This document shows positions 26,852 through 35,785 of a stretch of DNA of 64,000 bases, one piece after another. The notes beneath the pieces were generated by a model. That model made no database searches, was not told the origin of the DNA, and saw only the letters and a list, made by a program, of their open reading frames with translations. Where the stretch lies: the NCBI GenBank assembly GCA_900550455.1, contig URSE01000002.1, forward strand, positions 4,848-68,847. The letters are read 5' to 3'. This DNA comes from an uncultured Veillonella sp. (lineage in GTDB: Bacteria; Bacillota; Negativicutes; Veillonellales; Veillonellaceae). Positions within the stretch are counted from its first letter, which is position 1; every line of letters starts with the position of its first letter. The position numbers and the translations under genes were made by a program.

Positions 26852-28333
26852 TTAAGCCTCTTTCTTGAGTTTTTCTACTAACTCTTTTGCTTGTTTTACC
26901 CCGTCTGGAATGCCAATGCCGTCAAATGGCGTACCAATGGTATAGAGGCGAGGGTAAGTATCATGAATATATTGGCGTACCTTATCGATGGCCACCTTAT
27001 GACCTACATAGTACTGTGGCATACAGTGAACCAGGCGGTTAATTTCCACCCAAGAAGGCTTTGCTGTAAAGCCTAGTAGCTTATGGATTTCCTCTACAGC
27101 CAGAGCTTTAAGGCCCTCATCATCATGCTCTTCCACAGCATGGTTACCAGGTTTACCCAAGAAGACCCGGAGGACAATCTTATCCTCTGGCGTAGTTTGC
27201 GGCCACTTTTGACTGAGGTTTGTGCAAGCCGTTACCGGCGTATCTGTCTTACGGGTCACCAGAAGACCAGAGCCCAAGAGGTTAGCATCAAAGGAGTCCT
27301 TTTCAAAGGCCATGATAGCGATGGCACAAGACGTTTGGTCCATAGTATAAAGTGGTTCCATAGCTTTATCCCCTTCGAACCAAGTCCGGTAAGAAGCGGG
27401 CGGTGTTGCTATGATAACATCATCAGCTACACACACTTGCCCCTTAACAGTCACGTGATAGGTATCGCTATCCTTATTATAAACCAATGCTTCTACAGGG
27501 GAAGACTTGTAGATAGTTACATTGGACGGCATTTGCGCTTCTATCGCTTCTACCACTGCATAAAGGCCATCTTTCAATTGACGGAAAAGGCCGCCCTTGA
27601 GCTTAGGCGCTGCTTGGCGAGGTGCTTCTTGCTTAACTGGAGGTGCTGGTTCTGCATCCCCTTCTACCCCTTGAGTTTGCTTAGTTACATTCTCTACCCC
27701 TGCCTTCTTATGGGCCTTGGCAGAGTGGATCATACCCTTCACCATATTGCCATACTTCTGCTCAACTTGGATAAAATGAGGGAAGGTAGACTGGATGGAG
27801 ATTTTGTAGATGTCACCCCCATAAATCCCCGACAAGAGAGGCTCGATGAGCTTGTCCATCATCTCTTGTCCCAAGTGATGGAGGAAGAAGTGACCGATAG
27901 AGATATCCCCATCTTTATCGAGTCTTACAGGGCCCTTAAAAATATCTAAGCCTGCCCGCAACTTTCCGGGCCATGAAATGAGACTAGAGGTGATGAAGGG
28001 ACCCATTTTACTTGGAATCCCCATGATAGCTCCGCCAGGGATAGGATGGATCTTACCTTCCGTATAGACATAAGCCTGGCCTGTGGCATTAGCCACCAAT
28101 TGATCAGCGAGACCTAGGTCACAAATTAGATCTGTCATTTCAGACTTACGAGCTAGGTAGGAATCAGGCCCCAACTCAACCACAAATCCATCCATGCGCT
28201 TAGTTTGAATCTTACCGCCCAAGTTAGAATGGGCTTCGTAGATGTCAATGGTCCAATCTGGTTTAGCTTGTCCTAAATAGTAAGCGGCAGCGAGGCCCGT
28301 CAGGCCTCCGCCAATAACTGCTACGCGTTTCAT
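26852..28333 (-). CDS. hemY: Coproporphyrinogen III oxidase (HemY/CgoX type)
   Basis: A 493-residue flavoprotein that oxidises coproporphyrinogen III to coproporphyrin III in the Firmicute/actinobacterial route. The N-terminal FAD fold is clear (VIGGGLTGLAAAYYLGQ, about 5-21), as are the central substrate domain and the C-terminal GTPFDGIGIPDGVKQAKEL. Residues about 208-245 form a Pro/Ala/Gln/Lys-rich insert (for example EPAPPVKQEAPRQAAPK) that looks like a flexible loop within the substrate domain. It is coupled to hemH (4-base gap) and hemQ (1-base gap). Protoporphyrinogen activity is also known for the family; the neighbouring hemQ argues for coproporphyrinogen as substrate. Confidence 0.9.
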   Translation of the reverse strand: MKRVAVIGGGLTGLAAAYYLGQAKPDWTIDIYEAHSNLGGKIQTKRMDGFVVELGPDSYLARKSEMTDLICDLGLADQLVANATGQAYVYTEGKIHPIPGGAIMGIPSKMGPFITSSLISWPGKLRAGLDIFKGPVRLDKDGDISIGHFFLHHLGQEMMDKLIEPLLSGIYGGDIYKISIQSTFPHFIQVEQKYGNMVKGMIHSAKAHKKAGVENVTKQTQGVEGDAEPAPPVKQEAPRQAAPKLKGGLFRQLKDGLYAVVEAIEAQMPSNVTIYKSSPVEALVYNKDSDTYHVTVKGQVCVADDVIIATPPASYRTWFEGDKAMEPLYTMDQTSCAIAIMAFEKDSFDANLLGSGLLVTRKTDTPVTACTNLSQKWPQTTPEDKIVLRVFLGKPGNHAVEEHDDEGLKALAVEEIHKLLGFTAKPSWVEINRLVHCMPQYYVGHKVAIDKVRQYIHDTYPRLYTIGTPFDGIGIPDGVKQAKELVEKLKKEA

Positions 28334-28337
28334 ATTC

Positions 28338-29249
28338 TTATCCTTTTACACACGCCACGGCACTTGCCATGGATTCAATCAACAATGCACTATCATTAGG
28401 CATACTAGGACGGTAATAGTGAGCTCCACCTGCCTCAATTTGCTCCCTATAAACCACATCATCATCATACAGAACTTCTAAATGCTCTGTAATAAAGCCC
28501 AGAGGAACAATGACGATATGTTTATATCCCTGGTCCAAAGCCTTCTGGATAACCTGATCAACCTTAGGTTCCATCCAACGTCCTCGCGGTGGCGCCGACT
28601 GCCAAGCCTGGCAATACTGGTCTAAACCTAAGCCCTGAGCTAGCCTCTTAGCGGCCGTTTTAATGTCCTCTACATAAGGATCACCCATGGCTACAATCTC
28701 TTGAGGTAAAGAGTGGGCCGAAAAAATATAATAAGCATCATCTGGGACCGCTAGGTCCTTAATAGCCTCTTGCCAACATCTAGTAAAGGCCGTAGTATCC
28801 CACCAAGCATCCACCCGGTAGATGGTCATCCCATAGCGATCAGCCACAGCCTTAGCCCGCCGACCATAGTCGGCCGTACCCAAGGCAGAATAGAAAGGAG
28901 ACGCGGCCACTAGAACCGCCTCTTCAATACCATCCCTGTGCATGGTCTCTACAGCCTCCTCAATGGAAGGTGTGAGGTGCTTATAACCCTCGTAGAGGCG
29001 GTAGTTGCCACCCCTAGCATTGAGGTGGGACACTAAGGCCTGCCCCTGCTTATGGGTAGCCTCATTGAGGGGGGAGAAGCCCCCTTCAAAAGAACCTATA
29101 ATATCATAGCGCCTCTTAAGAGAAGACACCTCCGGTTGGCTAGGTTGACGCCCCCGAATACTGGTTAGGTAAGGAATGATCTCCTCTTCAGACCGTGGGG
29201 TCCCATAGGATAGGTACAAGAGACCCATGGTCTTATTTTTATCTGTCAT
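28338..29249 (-). CDS. hemH: Ferrochelatase (coproporphyrin III type)
   Basis: A 303-residue ferrochelatase that inserts Fe2+ into the porphyrin. The active-site stretch FSAHSLPQ contains the catalytic His, and the facing acidic segment (GFITEHLEVLYDDD) contains the conserved Glu. I start at the ATG at 29249 behind AAGGAG; an ATG five codons upstream (29264) has no site. With HemQ and CgoX in the same operon the likely substrate is coproporphyrin III rather than protoporphyrin IX. It lies 47 bases after hemE and 4 bases before cgoX. Confidence 0.93.
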   Translation of the reverse strand: MTDKNKTMGLLYLSYGTPRSEEEIIPYLTSIRGRQPSQPEVSSLKRRYDIIGSFEGGFSPLNEATHKQGQALVSHLNARGGNYRLYEGYKHLTPSIEEAVETMHRDGIEEAVLVAASPFYSALGTADYGRRAKAVADRYGMTIYRVDAWWDTTAFTRCWQEAIKDLAVPDDAYYIFSAHSLPQEIVAMGDPYVEDIKTAAKRLAQGLGLDQYCQAWQSAPPRGRWMEPKVDQVIQKALDQGYKHIVIVPLGFITEHLEVLYDDDVVYREQIEAGGAHYYRPSMPNDSALLIESMASAVACVKG

Positions 29250-29296
29250 GGGACTCCTTCCCATCCAATCTAATACAACTTATAAAATATTGCTTA

Positions 29297-30334
29297 TTAC
29301 TTAGCCCGCAAAGCCCTGGATTTCTCATGTACATACTCAGTAATGTACTTGAGCTTGGCTGGGTCCGCTTCCGGGAATACCCCATGGCCCAAGTTAAATA
29401 CATGACGACCATGGCGAATTCCCGCCTCAATAATGGCATCTAGTTCCTTATCCAAGACATGGGCAGGTGCATAGAGGAAGGCTGGATCCAAATTACCTTG
29501 TACCACCTTATCAATCCCCAATTGGCCCAAACGGTCAATCGGACACCGCCAATCCAAGGCCAACACATCAATCGGCAACTGACCCCATTCTCCTACCAAA
29601 TGAGCATTACCTACCCCATTCATAGCCAATGGGATATGAGGGTATTTGGCTTTCATGGTGGAAATGATCTTATCCATATGGGAGAAAATGTGGGCATGGT
29701 ACTGTTCAGCTGACACCGCGCCGATCCAGGAATCAAAGATTTGAAGAGCATTAGCCCCGGCCTCAACCTGCATGGATAGGTAGTCAATGGACATATCCGC
29801 CAAGCGGTTCATGAGGTCATCCCAGAGGTCTGCTTGGCTGACCATAAGGCCCCTTGTCTTGTTATAGGACTTAGTAGGCCCCCCTTCCACCAAATAGGAA
29901 GCAATGGTAAAAGGACCTCCACAGAAGCCGATCAAAGGCACATCTAAGACCTCAGATGTCAAAAGTTTGATGGTATCTGCGATATAGGAGACCTTGGAAC
30001 CATCAAAGGTCCCAATTTGATCTAGATCAGCTGCCCTTTGGATGGGCCGTTCAAAGACAGGCCCCTTACCAGGTACCAACTTTACCTCCACACCGATAGC
30101 CGTCATAGGGCTCATGATGTCCTTGTAGAGGATAGCCGCATCAAGGCCGTATTCCTCCACCGGCAAGTTAGTCACATAGGCACACAACTCCGGCTCGCGG
30201 GTGATATCAAAGAGGGAGTGGGTCTTCTTAATTTCCCGGTACTTAGGCTGACTACGCCCTGCCTGGCGCATAAACCAAACAGGGGTATAAGCAGGCTCTT
30301 GACCCTGAATCATGTCCAAATAAGTTCTATTCAC
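29297..30334 (-). CDS. hemE: Uroporphyrinogen decarboxylase
   Basis: A 345-residue HemE, of normal length, that converts uroporphyrinogen III to coproporphyrinogen III. The N-terminal signature VWFMRQAGRSQPKYRE (about 20-35) carries the substrate-binding Arg residues, followed by the conserved Asp region (AAILYKDIMSP), GFCGGPFTIASYLVEG and the C-terminal FNLGHGVFPEADP. The start is a GTG at 30334 with GGGAGG. It is the first gene of hemE-hemH-cgoX-hemQ. Only 32 bases separate the start from an intrinsic terminator, so the operon promoter must lie upstream of that terminator or the transcript must read through it. Confidence 0.95.
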   Translation of the reverse strand: MNRTYLDMIQGQEPAYTPVWFMRQAGRSQPKYREIKKTHSLFDITREPELCAYVTNLPVEEYGLDAAILYKDIMSPMTAIGVEVKLVPGKGPVFERPIQRAADLDQIGTFDGSKVSYIADTIKLLTSEVLDVPLIGFCGGPFTIASYLVEGGPTKSYNKTRGLMVSQADLWDDLMNRLADMSIDYLSMQVEAGANALQIFDSWIGAVSAEQYHAHIFSHMDKIISTMKAKYPHIPLAMNGVGNAHLVGEWGQLPIDVLALDWRCPIDRLGQLGIDKVVQGNLDPAFLYAPAHVLDKELDAIIEAGIRHGRHVFNLGHGVFPEADPAKLKYITEYVHEKSRALRAK

Positions 30335-30360
30335 ACCCTACCTCCCGAACGTTCTAAGTA

Positions 30361-30431
30361 ACAAAAAAGCGACCTCCTGGGAGATCGCTTCCCCCTAACT
30401 GTAGTCGCTTATATTGTACCACAATTAGGGG
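30361..30431 (-). promoter_or_regulatory. Promoter-terminator leader ahead of hemE (possible attenuator)
   Basis: On the minus strand an extended -10 (TGG plus TACAAT, 30413-30418) is followed, about 25 bases later, by a terminator hairpin (30367-30390: an 11-bp stem with one G-U pair, then TTTTTT) and then hemE. The early segment AAGCGAC (30404-30410) is perfectly complementary to the 3' arm GTCGCTT (30367-30373), so a competing antiterminator pairing is possible. Two arms TTAGGGG/CCCCTAA (30392-30398, 30425-30431) also flank the -10. The terminator may instead simply end the yhaN transcript. Confidence 0.5.
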
Positions 30432-30544
30432 CTTTAGCTTATAGTATTTATTACAGGTAAGCCAATTCTTATAAAATTTTTCAGCCTCAGCTTCTCTACC
30501 AAGGGCTATGGGTAAATACTCTAAGAGTGAGTCCAGTAAACTAA

Positions 30545-33403
30545 TTAAAGAGCCAGAGCCTCCCTCTTAGTCAATTGGAAGCAATCGATAGCTTCCATTC
30601 CTTGCGCCATATGCAAGAGATCTTGCTGGCAGGAAAGTATAATAACCTGTTGTTTAGCTCCCAATTCAGCTAAGACTGCCAAGGCCTGCCGCTGCCGGTC
30701 AACATCAAAACGAACCAAGATATCATCTAAGATGATAGGCAGTGGTTCTACAGACTGGCTAAAGAGTTCTGCCAAGGCTAGGCGGAGGGCTAAATATACC
30801 TGGTCACCCATACCAGAAGACCAATGTTGGCTTTCCAGCCGGCGACCCTTTTGGTCGACAGCAAAGACATCCCCTTCTTGGCTCATGTGGAGGCTATACT
30901 TACCTCCTGTGAGGCGGTTAACATAGTCAGAAGCCTTAGCCAACATTTGCGGCTGCTTGTGTTGTTCATAACTACCTTGGGCCCCTTCCATACAATGGGC
31001 AATAAAGACTTGGGTCGCCCATTCTTCTAAGGCTTCTTCCAGGAGACCTTCTAGGTTAGCCTTTTCCTGCAAGGCTTCTTGAAGAGCTTGGTCATCCACC
31101 AGAATCCGCATAGATTCCGTTATCTGGCCCCGTCGTTCGTAGAGTTCAGCCAACTGACCTTCTAAGTCGGCCAGATCTCGACCAGACCGATCCAAGGCGG
31201 CCTGGAGGTCTACCTTCTTTTGCCCATGAAGACGACGGATAAAGAGGCCCTCTGTCTCCCCTTCTGGTGCCAAGAGACGAAGGTGGTCCATGGATTGGTC
31301 ATAAATCTTTTCCCATTGCTTATACTGCTCTTGGTCTAGGAGCTTTTGTCTGAATTCCATAGCCGTCTTCATACCATGGCGGGTCAAGAATTCACCTTGC
31401 TTGAACAAGAGGTCCTGTTCTAAGCGAGCATACTTAGTGTATTCCTTGTGATAGGAATTACGTTGGCTCTCCTTCTGTTCCCAACGAATACGATTTTGTT
31501 GGAAGTTGCGGAGCATAGCATAAACCTTCTTGAGGGCTACCGGTGTGGTCTCCCCATCATAGCCAATATGCTTCCAAAGGTTGGCCACAACCGCTTCCAT
31601 ATCCTTGATCTTTTCCCCATAATTCTTGAGTTGCTGAACCTGGTCCTCATAGGTACGGAGTTGATCAAAGTACTTGGTGTACTCATCACGGAGGAGGAAG
31701 AGACCGGTTTCATCAGTGGATTCTACCGCCCCTTGAGGGAGCCAAGCCCGCCATGCATGTAAGGCGTCTTCCAAAGCCTTTTGCAAGACTTCTAGGGCGA
31801 TTTTAGGAGCTGCCTTAGCCGCTTCTTTTTCCGCCTCCTTGGCTGCTTGTGCCACTTCAATTAAGGCGTCATACTGGTCAATTTGGCTAGATAAGGAAGC
31901 CAACTTGTGGCTCCGCTTTTTCTTCTTAAGCAGGCCAAAGACCAGGATACCCAGGGCAATAGCAGCCAGAATAGCACCAACAATAGTTAGCGGCAAGAGG
32001 ACGATCATGAGACCTAAAGCTACCATGATAGCCGATAGGACTAGGCCACCTAGACCCAAGCCAGCATAGAGTTCATGAGAGGAGTCATACTTGACATCTT
32101 GCAAGGCCTGTATAACTTCCTTCCGCTCTCCCTTGAGTTCTTTAATGGGTCTATGTTGAATAGACTCTCCTTCTAAGCCTTGGTTAGCCCCCTGGTTAGA
32201 AGCGGCACTAGAAGAAACAGCAGCTAGTGAATCTAAACCTGCGGTTCCCAGTGGGTCTCCCCCAGAGAAAACTGCTTGCTGAACCCGGGCCTCTTCATAC
32301 TGTTGACGGGTTAGGGCCACTTGGCGGGCCAGAACTTCGCCTTGTTGCCAATCAATATGGGTCGCCCACTCTTGGTCTCCCCGCCAAGTAGAGCAGTGAG
32401 TGCGGAAGTTATCCAACTGAGACTTAACATTAGCTATATAAGCCTCACCTTGTTCATATTCCTGCACCCATTGGTCCCACTGACCCACCTTAGAATAGAG
32501 TCGCTCAATGTCGGATTCATAGACGCCCAAGGGGCTCTTTGGATCAAAGTTATCTGGAACTAGGGCCTCCTCACGGCCCTTCCACATCCGCATTTGGTCG
32601 CGGGCATTATCGATTTCCTCTTCCAACTTAGTAAAATAGTCACCGTCTACCGGTTCCCCATCCTTGAGGGAATCCATGTGACGGCGAGCCTCTTCCGCCC
32701 GGCGATAAGTATCCCAGGCCCGCAGGGCCATATCGATACCCGTATGGTAATCACGACGGTCCGCCAACCGTTCATTGAGTTCTGCTTCTTGTTGGTCGAG
32801 CTGGTCTAATTCATGCCCCAACTCCACATAGGCACTCTCTTGACGGGACAGTTCAGCCAAACGCTTGCGATTATCCTCTAATTGGTCCAAGATGACGTTA
32901 ATCTTGCGCTTGCCATTAGCCGATCCCACTAGGAGTTCCTGACTGGACTTATCCAAATCTTTAACTGCCTCAGAAATGGCTTCCCCACCTTCAGCACCAA
33001 AGAAACGGGTACGTACATCCACTTCCTTAAGAATATCTAACCCCTGCAGGTCATCTAAGGTAATCGCAAAAATCCGATTGTAGGTCTTCTTATCTAAGCC
33101 ATGCCACCACAATTTTGATGGTTCTGTCTTAATCGACTCTCCCTCGAGAGGGTGAAAGTCCAGTTTTTTCTTATGCCGGCCTAAGTAAAATTCTTCCCCA
33201 TTTCGCTCCAAGGTCATAGAGGCCGCAATATCTTCATACTTGCGGTGCTTACCCCCTAAGAGCATGAGACGGATAGCCTCCAAGAGTGTAGTCTTGCCAC
33301 TCTCATTAGGGCCATAAATAAACTGAGTCCCCTTGGCGCCTGCCTGGAAGGTCCAGTCAGTGTAGGGACCGAATTGCTCGATATGTAAGCTTTTAATGTT
33401 CAT
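30545..33403 (-). CDS. yhaN: YhaN-like SMC/SbcC-type ATPase with two membrane helices
   Basis: A 952-residue RecF/SbcC/SMC-type ATPase. The Walker A motif is GPNESGKTT (31-39, Lys37), followed by long heptad-rich coiled-coil arms. A pair of hydrophobic helices sits in the middle (about residues 444-500), as in B. subtilis YhaN. The C-terminal half has the ABC-like signature HWSSGMGDQVYLALRLALAELF and Walker B PIILDDILVRFD. It overlaps the YhaO nuclease gene by 11 bases, so the two should form an SbcC/SbcD-like complex acting on DNA ends, perhaps at the membrane. The physiological role is poorly known. Confidence 0.85.
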   Translation of the reverse strand: MNIKSLHIEQFGPYTDWTFQAGAKGTQFIYGPNESGKTTLLEAIRLMLLGGKHRKYEDIAASMTLERNGEEFYLGRHKKKLDFHPLEGESIKTEPSKLWWHGLDKKTYNRIFAITLDDLQGLDILKEVDVRTRFFGAEGGEAISEAVKDLDKSSQELLVGSANGKRKINVILDQLEDNRKRLAELSRQESAYVELGHELDQLDQQEAELNERLADRRDYHTGIDMALRAWDTYRRAEEARRHMDSLKDGEPVDGDYFTKLEEEIDNARDQMRMWKGREEALVPDNFDPKSPLGVYESDIERLYSKVGQWDQWVQEYEQGEAYIANVKSQLDNFRTHCSTWRGDQEWATHIDWQQGEVLARQVALTRQQYEEARVQQAVFSGGDPLGTAGLDSLAAVSSSAASNQGANQGLEGESIQHRPIKELKGERKEVIQALQDVKYDSSHELYAGLGLGGLVLSAIMVALGLMIVLLPLTIVGAILAAIALGILVFGLLKKKKRSHKLASLSSQIDQYDALIEVAQAAKEAEKEAAKAAPKIALEVLQKALEDALHAWRAWLPQGAVESTDETGLFLLRDEYTKYFDQLRTYEDQVQQLKNYGEKIKDMEAVVANLWKHIGYDGETTPVALKKVYAMLRNFQQNRIRWEQKESQRNSYHKEYTKYARLEQDLLFKQGEFLTRHGMKTAMEFRQKLLDQEQYKQWEKIYDQSMDHLRLLAPEGETEGLFIRRLHGQKKVDLQAALDRSGRDLADLEGQLAELYERRGQITESMRILVDDQALQEALQEKANLEGLLEEALEEWATQVFIAHCMEGAQGSYEQHKQPQMLAKASDYVNRLTGGKYSLHMSQEGDVFAVDQKGRRLESQHWSSGMGDQVYLALRLALAELFSQSVEPLPIILDDILVRFDVDRQRQALAVLAELGAKQQVIILSCQQDLLHMAQGMEAIDCFQLTKREALAL

Positions 33404-34664
33404 CGTCGTCCCCCAATAACTTACTAGCCCCTTCCGACTCAGCCCGTTCCCAGGCCCTAGCCAAGAGATTATCTGTCAACCATTGCCCATAGAGGCCCAG
33501 GCGCTTAAACTCAGGTCGCTCTTCCAGGATAGCCCGTAACGATTGGCTATCATGGGCCGTCCGGTCATAGGCGGCTAAATAATCGGCCACCATGTCCCCC
33601 AAGCCCCGACGCGAAGCTAAATCCACCATAGGTCGGGTCCGGTCTTCAATAACAAAAGGCATGATAAAGTGCTGGCGCATCTTTTCATCCTCTTGAGCTT
33701 CTTGCAGCCATACTTGACGGGCTTCAGCTCGACCACAGAGGGCATGAAGATCGGTAGGACCTTCCAAAACTACCTGCAAGAGAACTGGTACCGACACCTG
33801 TTGGCGGAGGATTTCTCGCTTATGACGAATCATCTCTACGATATCGCCCTCCTTGGTCAAACCTTGGAGATTAATCTTGACGCGTTCAAAACGGAGTGCA
33901 TTAGTCTCGTAAAAAACAGGGGTGCACTGGCCATTAGCTGCTACCTCTACAATATAGCAGCCCTTAGGACCGGTCTCCTTCTTGTGAAGGCCCTGACTAT
34001 TGCCAGCATACACCACATAGGGCGCCTCATGAAGGATCTCCCGCTTATGAATATGGCCTAGGGCCCAATAATCCATTCCCCGTTCAATAAGGCCTTCTAG
34101 GCTGCAAGGTCCAGTTACAACTCCCTCTTGGCTAGACCCAACAGTCCCGTGTAAAAGGGCCAAGGAAAACTGATCGCTATCAGCAGGCGTATAGTACTGG
34201 GACAAATTATCCGACTCATTGCCATGACCTATAGATAGGCCGTAGATACCACCGATTTCCTGACCCTCTACCATGAGGGGGAAACGGTCTGCAAAAAAAC
34301 CACCCTCTGGCTCATAATTAAAGACATGGACATTATCAGGAAGGGCTACCTGGGCCCGCCAACTTTCAGCGGGATCATGGTTACCCTGTACCATAAAGAC
34401 ATCGATGCCAGCGGTTTCCAGGCGCTCCATAGCGCGGACAAAGCGAATTTGGGCTTCTAAATTATGGTCCTCAGAATTATAAATATCACCGGTGATAAGG
34501 ACAAAATTCACCCCTTGTAGGAGGGCTAAGTCTACAATGTTATCCAGGCCTTGGTAGGTCGCCTGGGCCACAGCCTTAGGAACAATTTTGCCAGGGCAAT
34601 CTACATAATAAAAGGGCGCCCCCAGGTGGAGGTCACCGCATTGCAAGAATTTAAATGGTTGCAT
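33393..34664 (-). CDS. yhaO: YhaO-like DNA repair metallophosphoesterase
   Basis: A 423-residue calcineurin-like nuclease of the SbcD/Mre11 type. The metal-binding motifs are GDLHLGAPF (10-18), ITGDIYNSEDH (near 59-69), VQGNHDPAESW (near 95-105), LLHGTVG, and GHIHKRE (near 202-208). The C-terminal third (about 270-420) is the capping region that contacts the ATPase. The start at 34664 has GAGGAGG. It is the first gene of the yhaO-yhaN pair, with translational coupling through the 11-base overlap. Confidence 0.87.
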   Translation of the reverse strand: MQPFKFLQCGDLHLGAPFYYVDCPGKIVPKAVAQATYQGLDNIVDLALLQGVNFVLITGDIYNSEDHNLEAQIRFVRAMERLETAGIDVFMVQGNHDPAESWRAQVALPDNVHVFNYEPEGGFFADRFPLMVEGQEIGGIYGLSIGHGNESDNLSQYYTPADSDQFSLALLHGTVGSSQEGVVTGPCSLEGLIERGMDYWALGHIHKREILHEAPYVVYAGNSQGLHKKETGPKGCYIVEVAANGQCTPVFYETNALRFERVKINLQGLTKEGDIVEMIRHKREILRQQVSVPVLLQVVLEGPTDLHALCGRAEARQVWLQEAQEDEKMRQHFIMPFVIEDRTRPMVDLASRRGLGDMVADYLAAYDRTAHDSQSLRAILEERPEFKRLGLYGQWLTDNLLARAWERAESEGASKLLGDDDEH

Positions 34665-34788
34665 ATTTCCTCCTCACGAATACAAGTTTACCCTTTATTA
34701 TAACCTATCCAAAGAAAAAAGAGTGAGGTCCTAGCACAATAATTTCCGCCTTCTCAAAAAACAGGATTAAAAATCCTAGACCCTAAAA

Positions 34789-34810
34789 AACCAGCTCCTT
34801 AGAGCTGGTT
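34789..34810 (-). terminator. Terminator with the stop codon in its loop
   Basis: A 9-bp stem (34789-34797 and 34802-34810) is followed on the minus strand by TTTTTT. The TAA of the FliB-like gene (34799-34801) falls in the four-base loop, so termination is directly coupled to the end of translation. Confidence 0.8.
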
Positions 34811-35785
34811 CAAGGCCATAAAAATACGGTCTACGTTATCCGTATCATATTCAATTTGTTCTGACCAATCCACCATAGCCTTAGCTAGGTCCCCATAGTA
34901 ACAACCTAAGAGGGCTACAAACAGTGTATTAAGCTGGCCATAAGCCACTAAGTTAGCCCAAGCGAGCTCCTCTAAGTAAGGCAACTGCCGATACATGATG
35001 TATTGGTAGAAGCGATTAAGGTGCCGCCGGAGAAGGGGCTGGTCTCCCTGGGCCCTTTCTAACTGTTCAAGCAGAACATTCAAAGTCTGCCCCATCGTCT
35101 CCAAGGTCTTCGTCCAGGCTTGATCAATGGGGTCTGTCGCTCCCATGATGGTCAAGACAGTTTGAGCCCTATTTAAGTCAAGGTCTAGCTGGAAATTAAG
35201 GCCCGCCCCATAGGAATCCGAATAGGTCTCTGGGCCCACCAAACCTAAGTCTAAGAGGATATCCCCTAAGCCCAAGTCTTGGCGAGGACTGGTATCTAGG
35301 CCATCAGCCGCTAATAGGTCTATACTTTCTTGATCAAGGACCTCCCGAAAATGAAGTTGGTCATCCTCCCAAGGAACCCATTCCGAATCATAGCCTAAGC
35401 GCCGATCAGCTAAAAGGCCCTCTACGGAAGCCTCACAGGCCAAGCCTACCCCACAGAGTTCCACATCACCTAAGTAGGCATAAAAGCGAGGATGAGCATG
35501 ACAGATCTGACAGAGGTAATCTTCTCCCTTGGCCAAAACCAGACGGCAAAGACCGTCTTCTCGAAGGAAATGGCAGTAGCCAGAAGCTTCAAAGGAAAAA
35601 TGAGCCCCCTCTGGGCCTTCCTCGATCCATTGCCGAAGTTCGTCCCCTAAGGCCCCCTCTTCCTTCTTATAAACCGCTAATGTCTCTGGATCGATATCAA
35701 TCTCCCAACGTTGACAACAAGTCTTCTTACAAGAGTCCGCCTTGCAGGCGAAGCTATCATAGAGGCTAGGATAGAGAGAAATCAT
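34799..35785 (-). CDS. FliB-like (flagellin lysine-N-methylase family) cysteine-rich protein
   Basis: A 328-residue protein resembling FliB. The N-terminal cysteine set (Cys14, Cys19, Cys23, Cys24, in SCKKTCCQRWEIDID) and the second set (CHFL, LCRL, YLCQICHAHPRF, GLACEA) probably bind an Fe-S cluster, as in the radical-SAM-like FliB/YkgJ group. In Salmonella FliB methylates flagellin lysines. This window has no flagellar genes, and Veillonella-type bacteria are non-motile, so another substrate is likely. Its start abuts the stop of the DUF445 gene with no gap, making it the last gene of a four-gene operon. Confidence 0.72.
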   Translation of the reverse strand: MISLYPSLYDSFACKADSCKKTCCQRWEIDIDPETLAVYKKEEGALGDELRQWIEEGPEGAHFSFEASGYCHFLREDGLCRLVLAKGEDYLCQICHAHPRFYAYLGDVELCGVGLACEASVEGLLADRRLGYDSEWVPWEDDQLHFREVLDQESIDLLAADGLDTSPRQDLGLGDILLDLGLVGPETYSDSYGAGLNFQLDLDLNRAQTVLTIMGATDPIDQAWTKTLETMGQTLNVLLEQLERAQGDQPLLRRHLNRFYQYIMYRQLPYLEELAWANLVAYGQLNTLFVALLGCYYGDLAKAMVDWSEQIEYDTDNVDRIFMALNQL

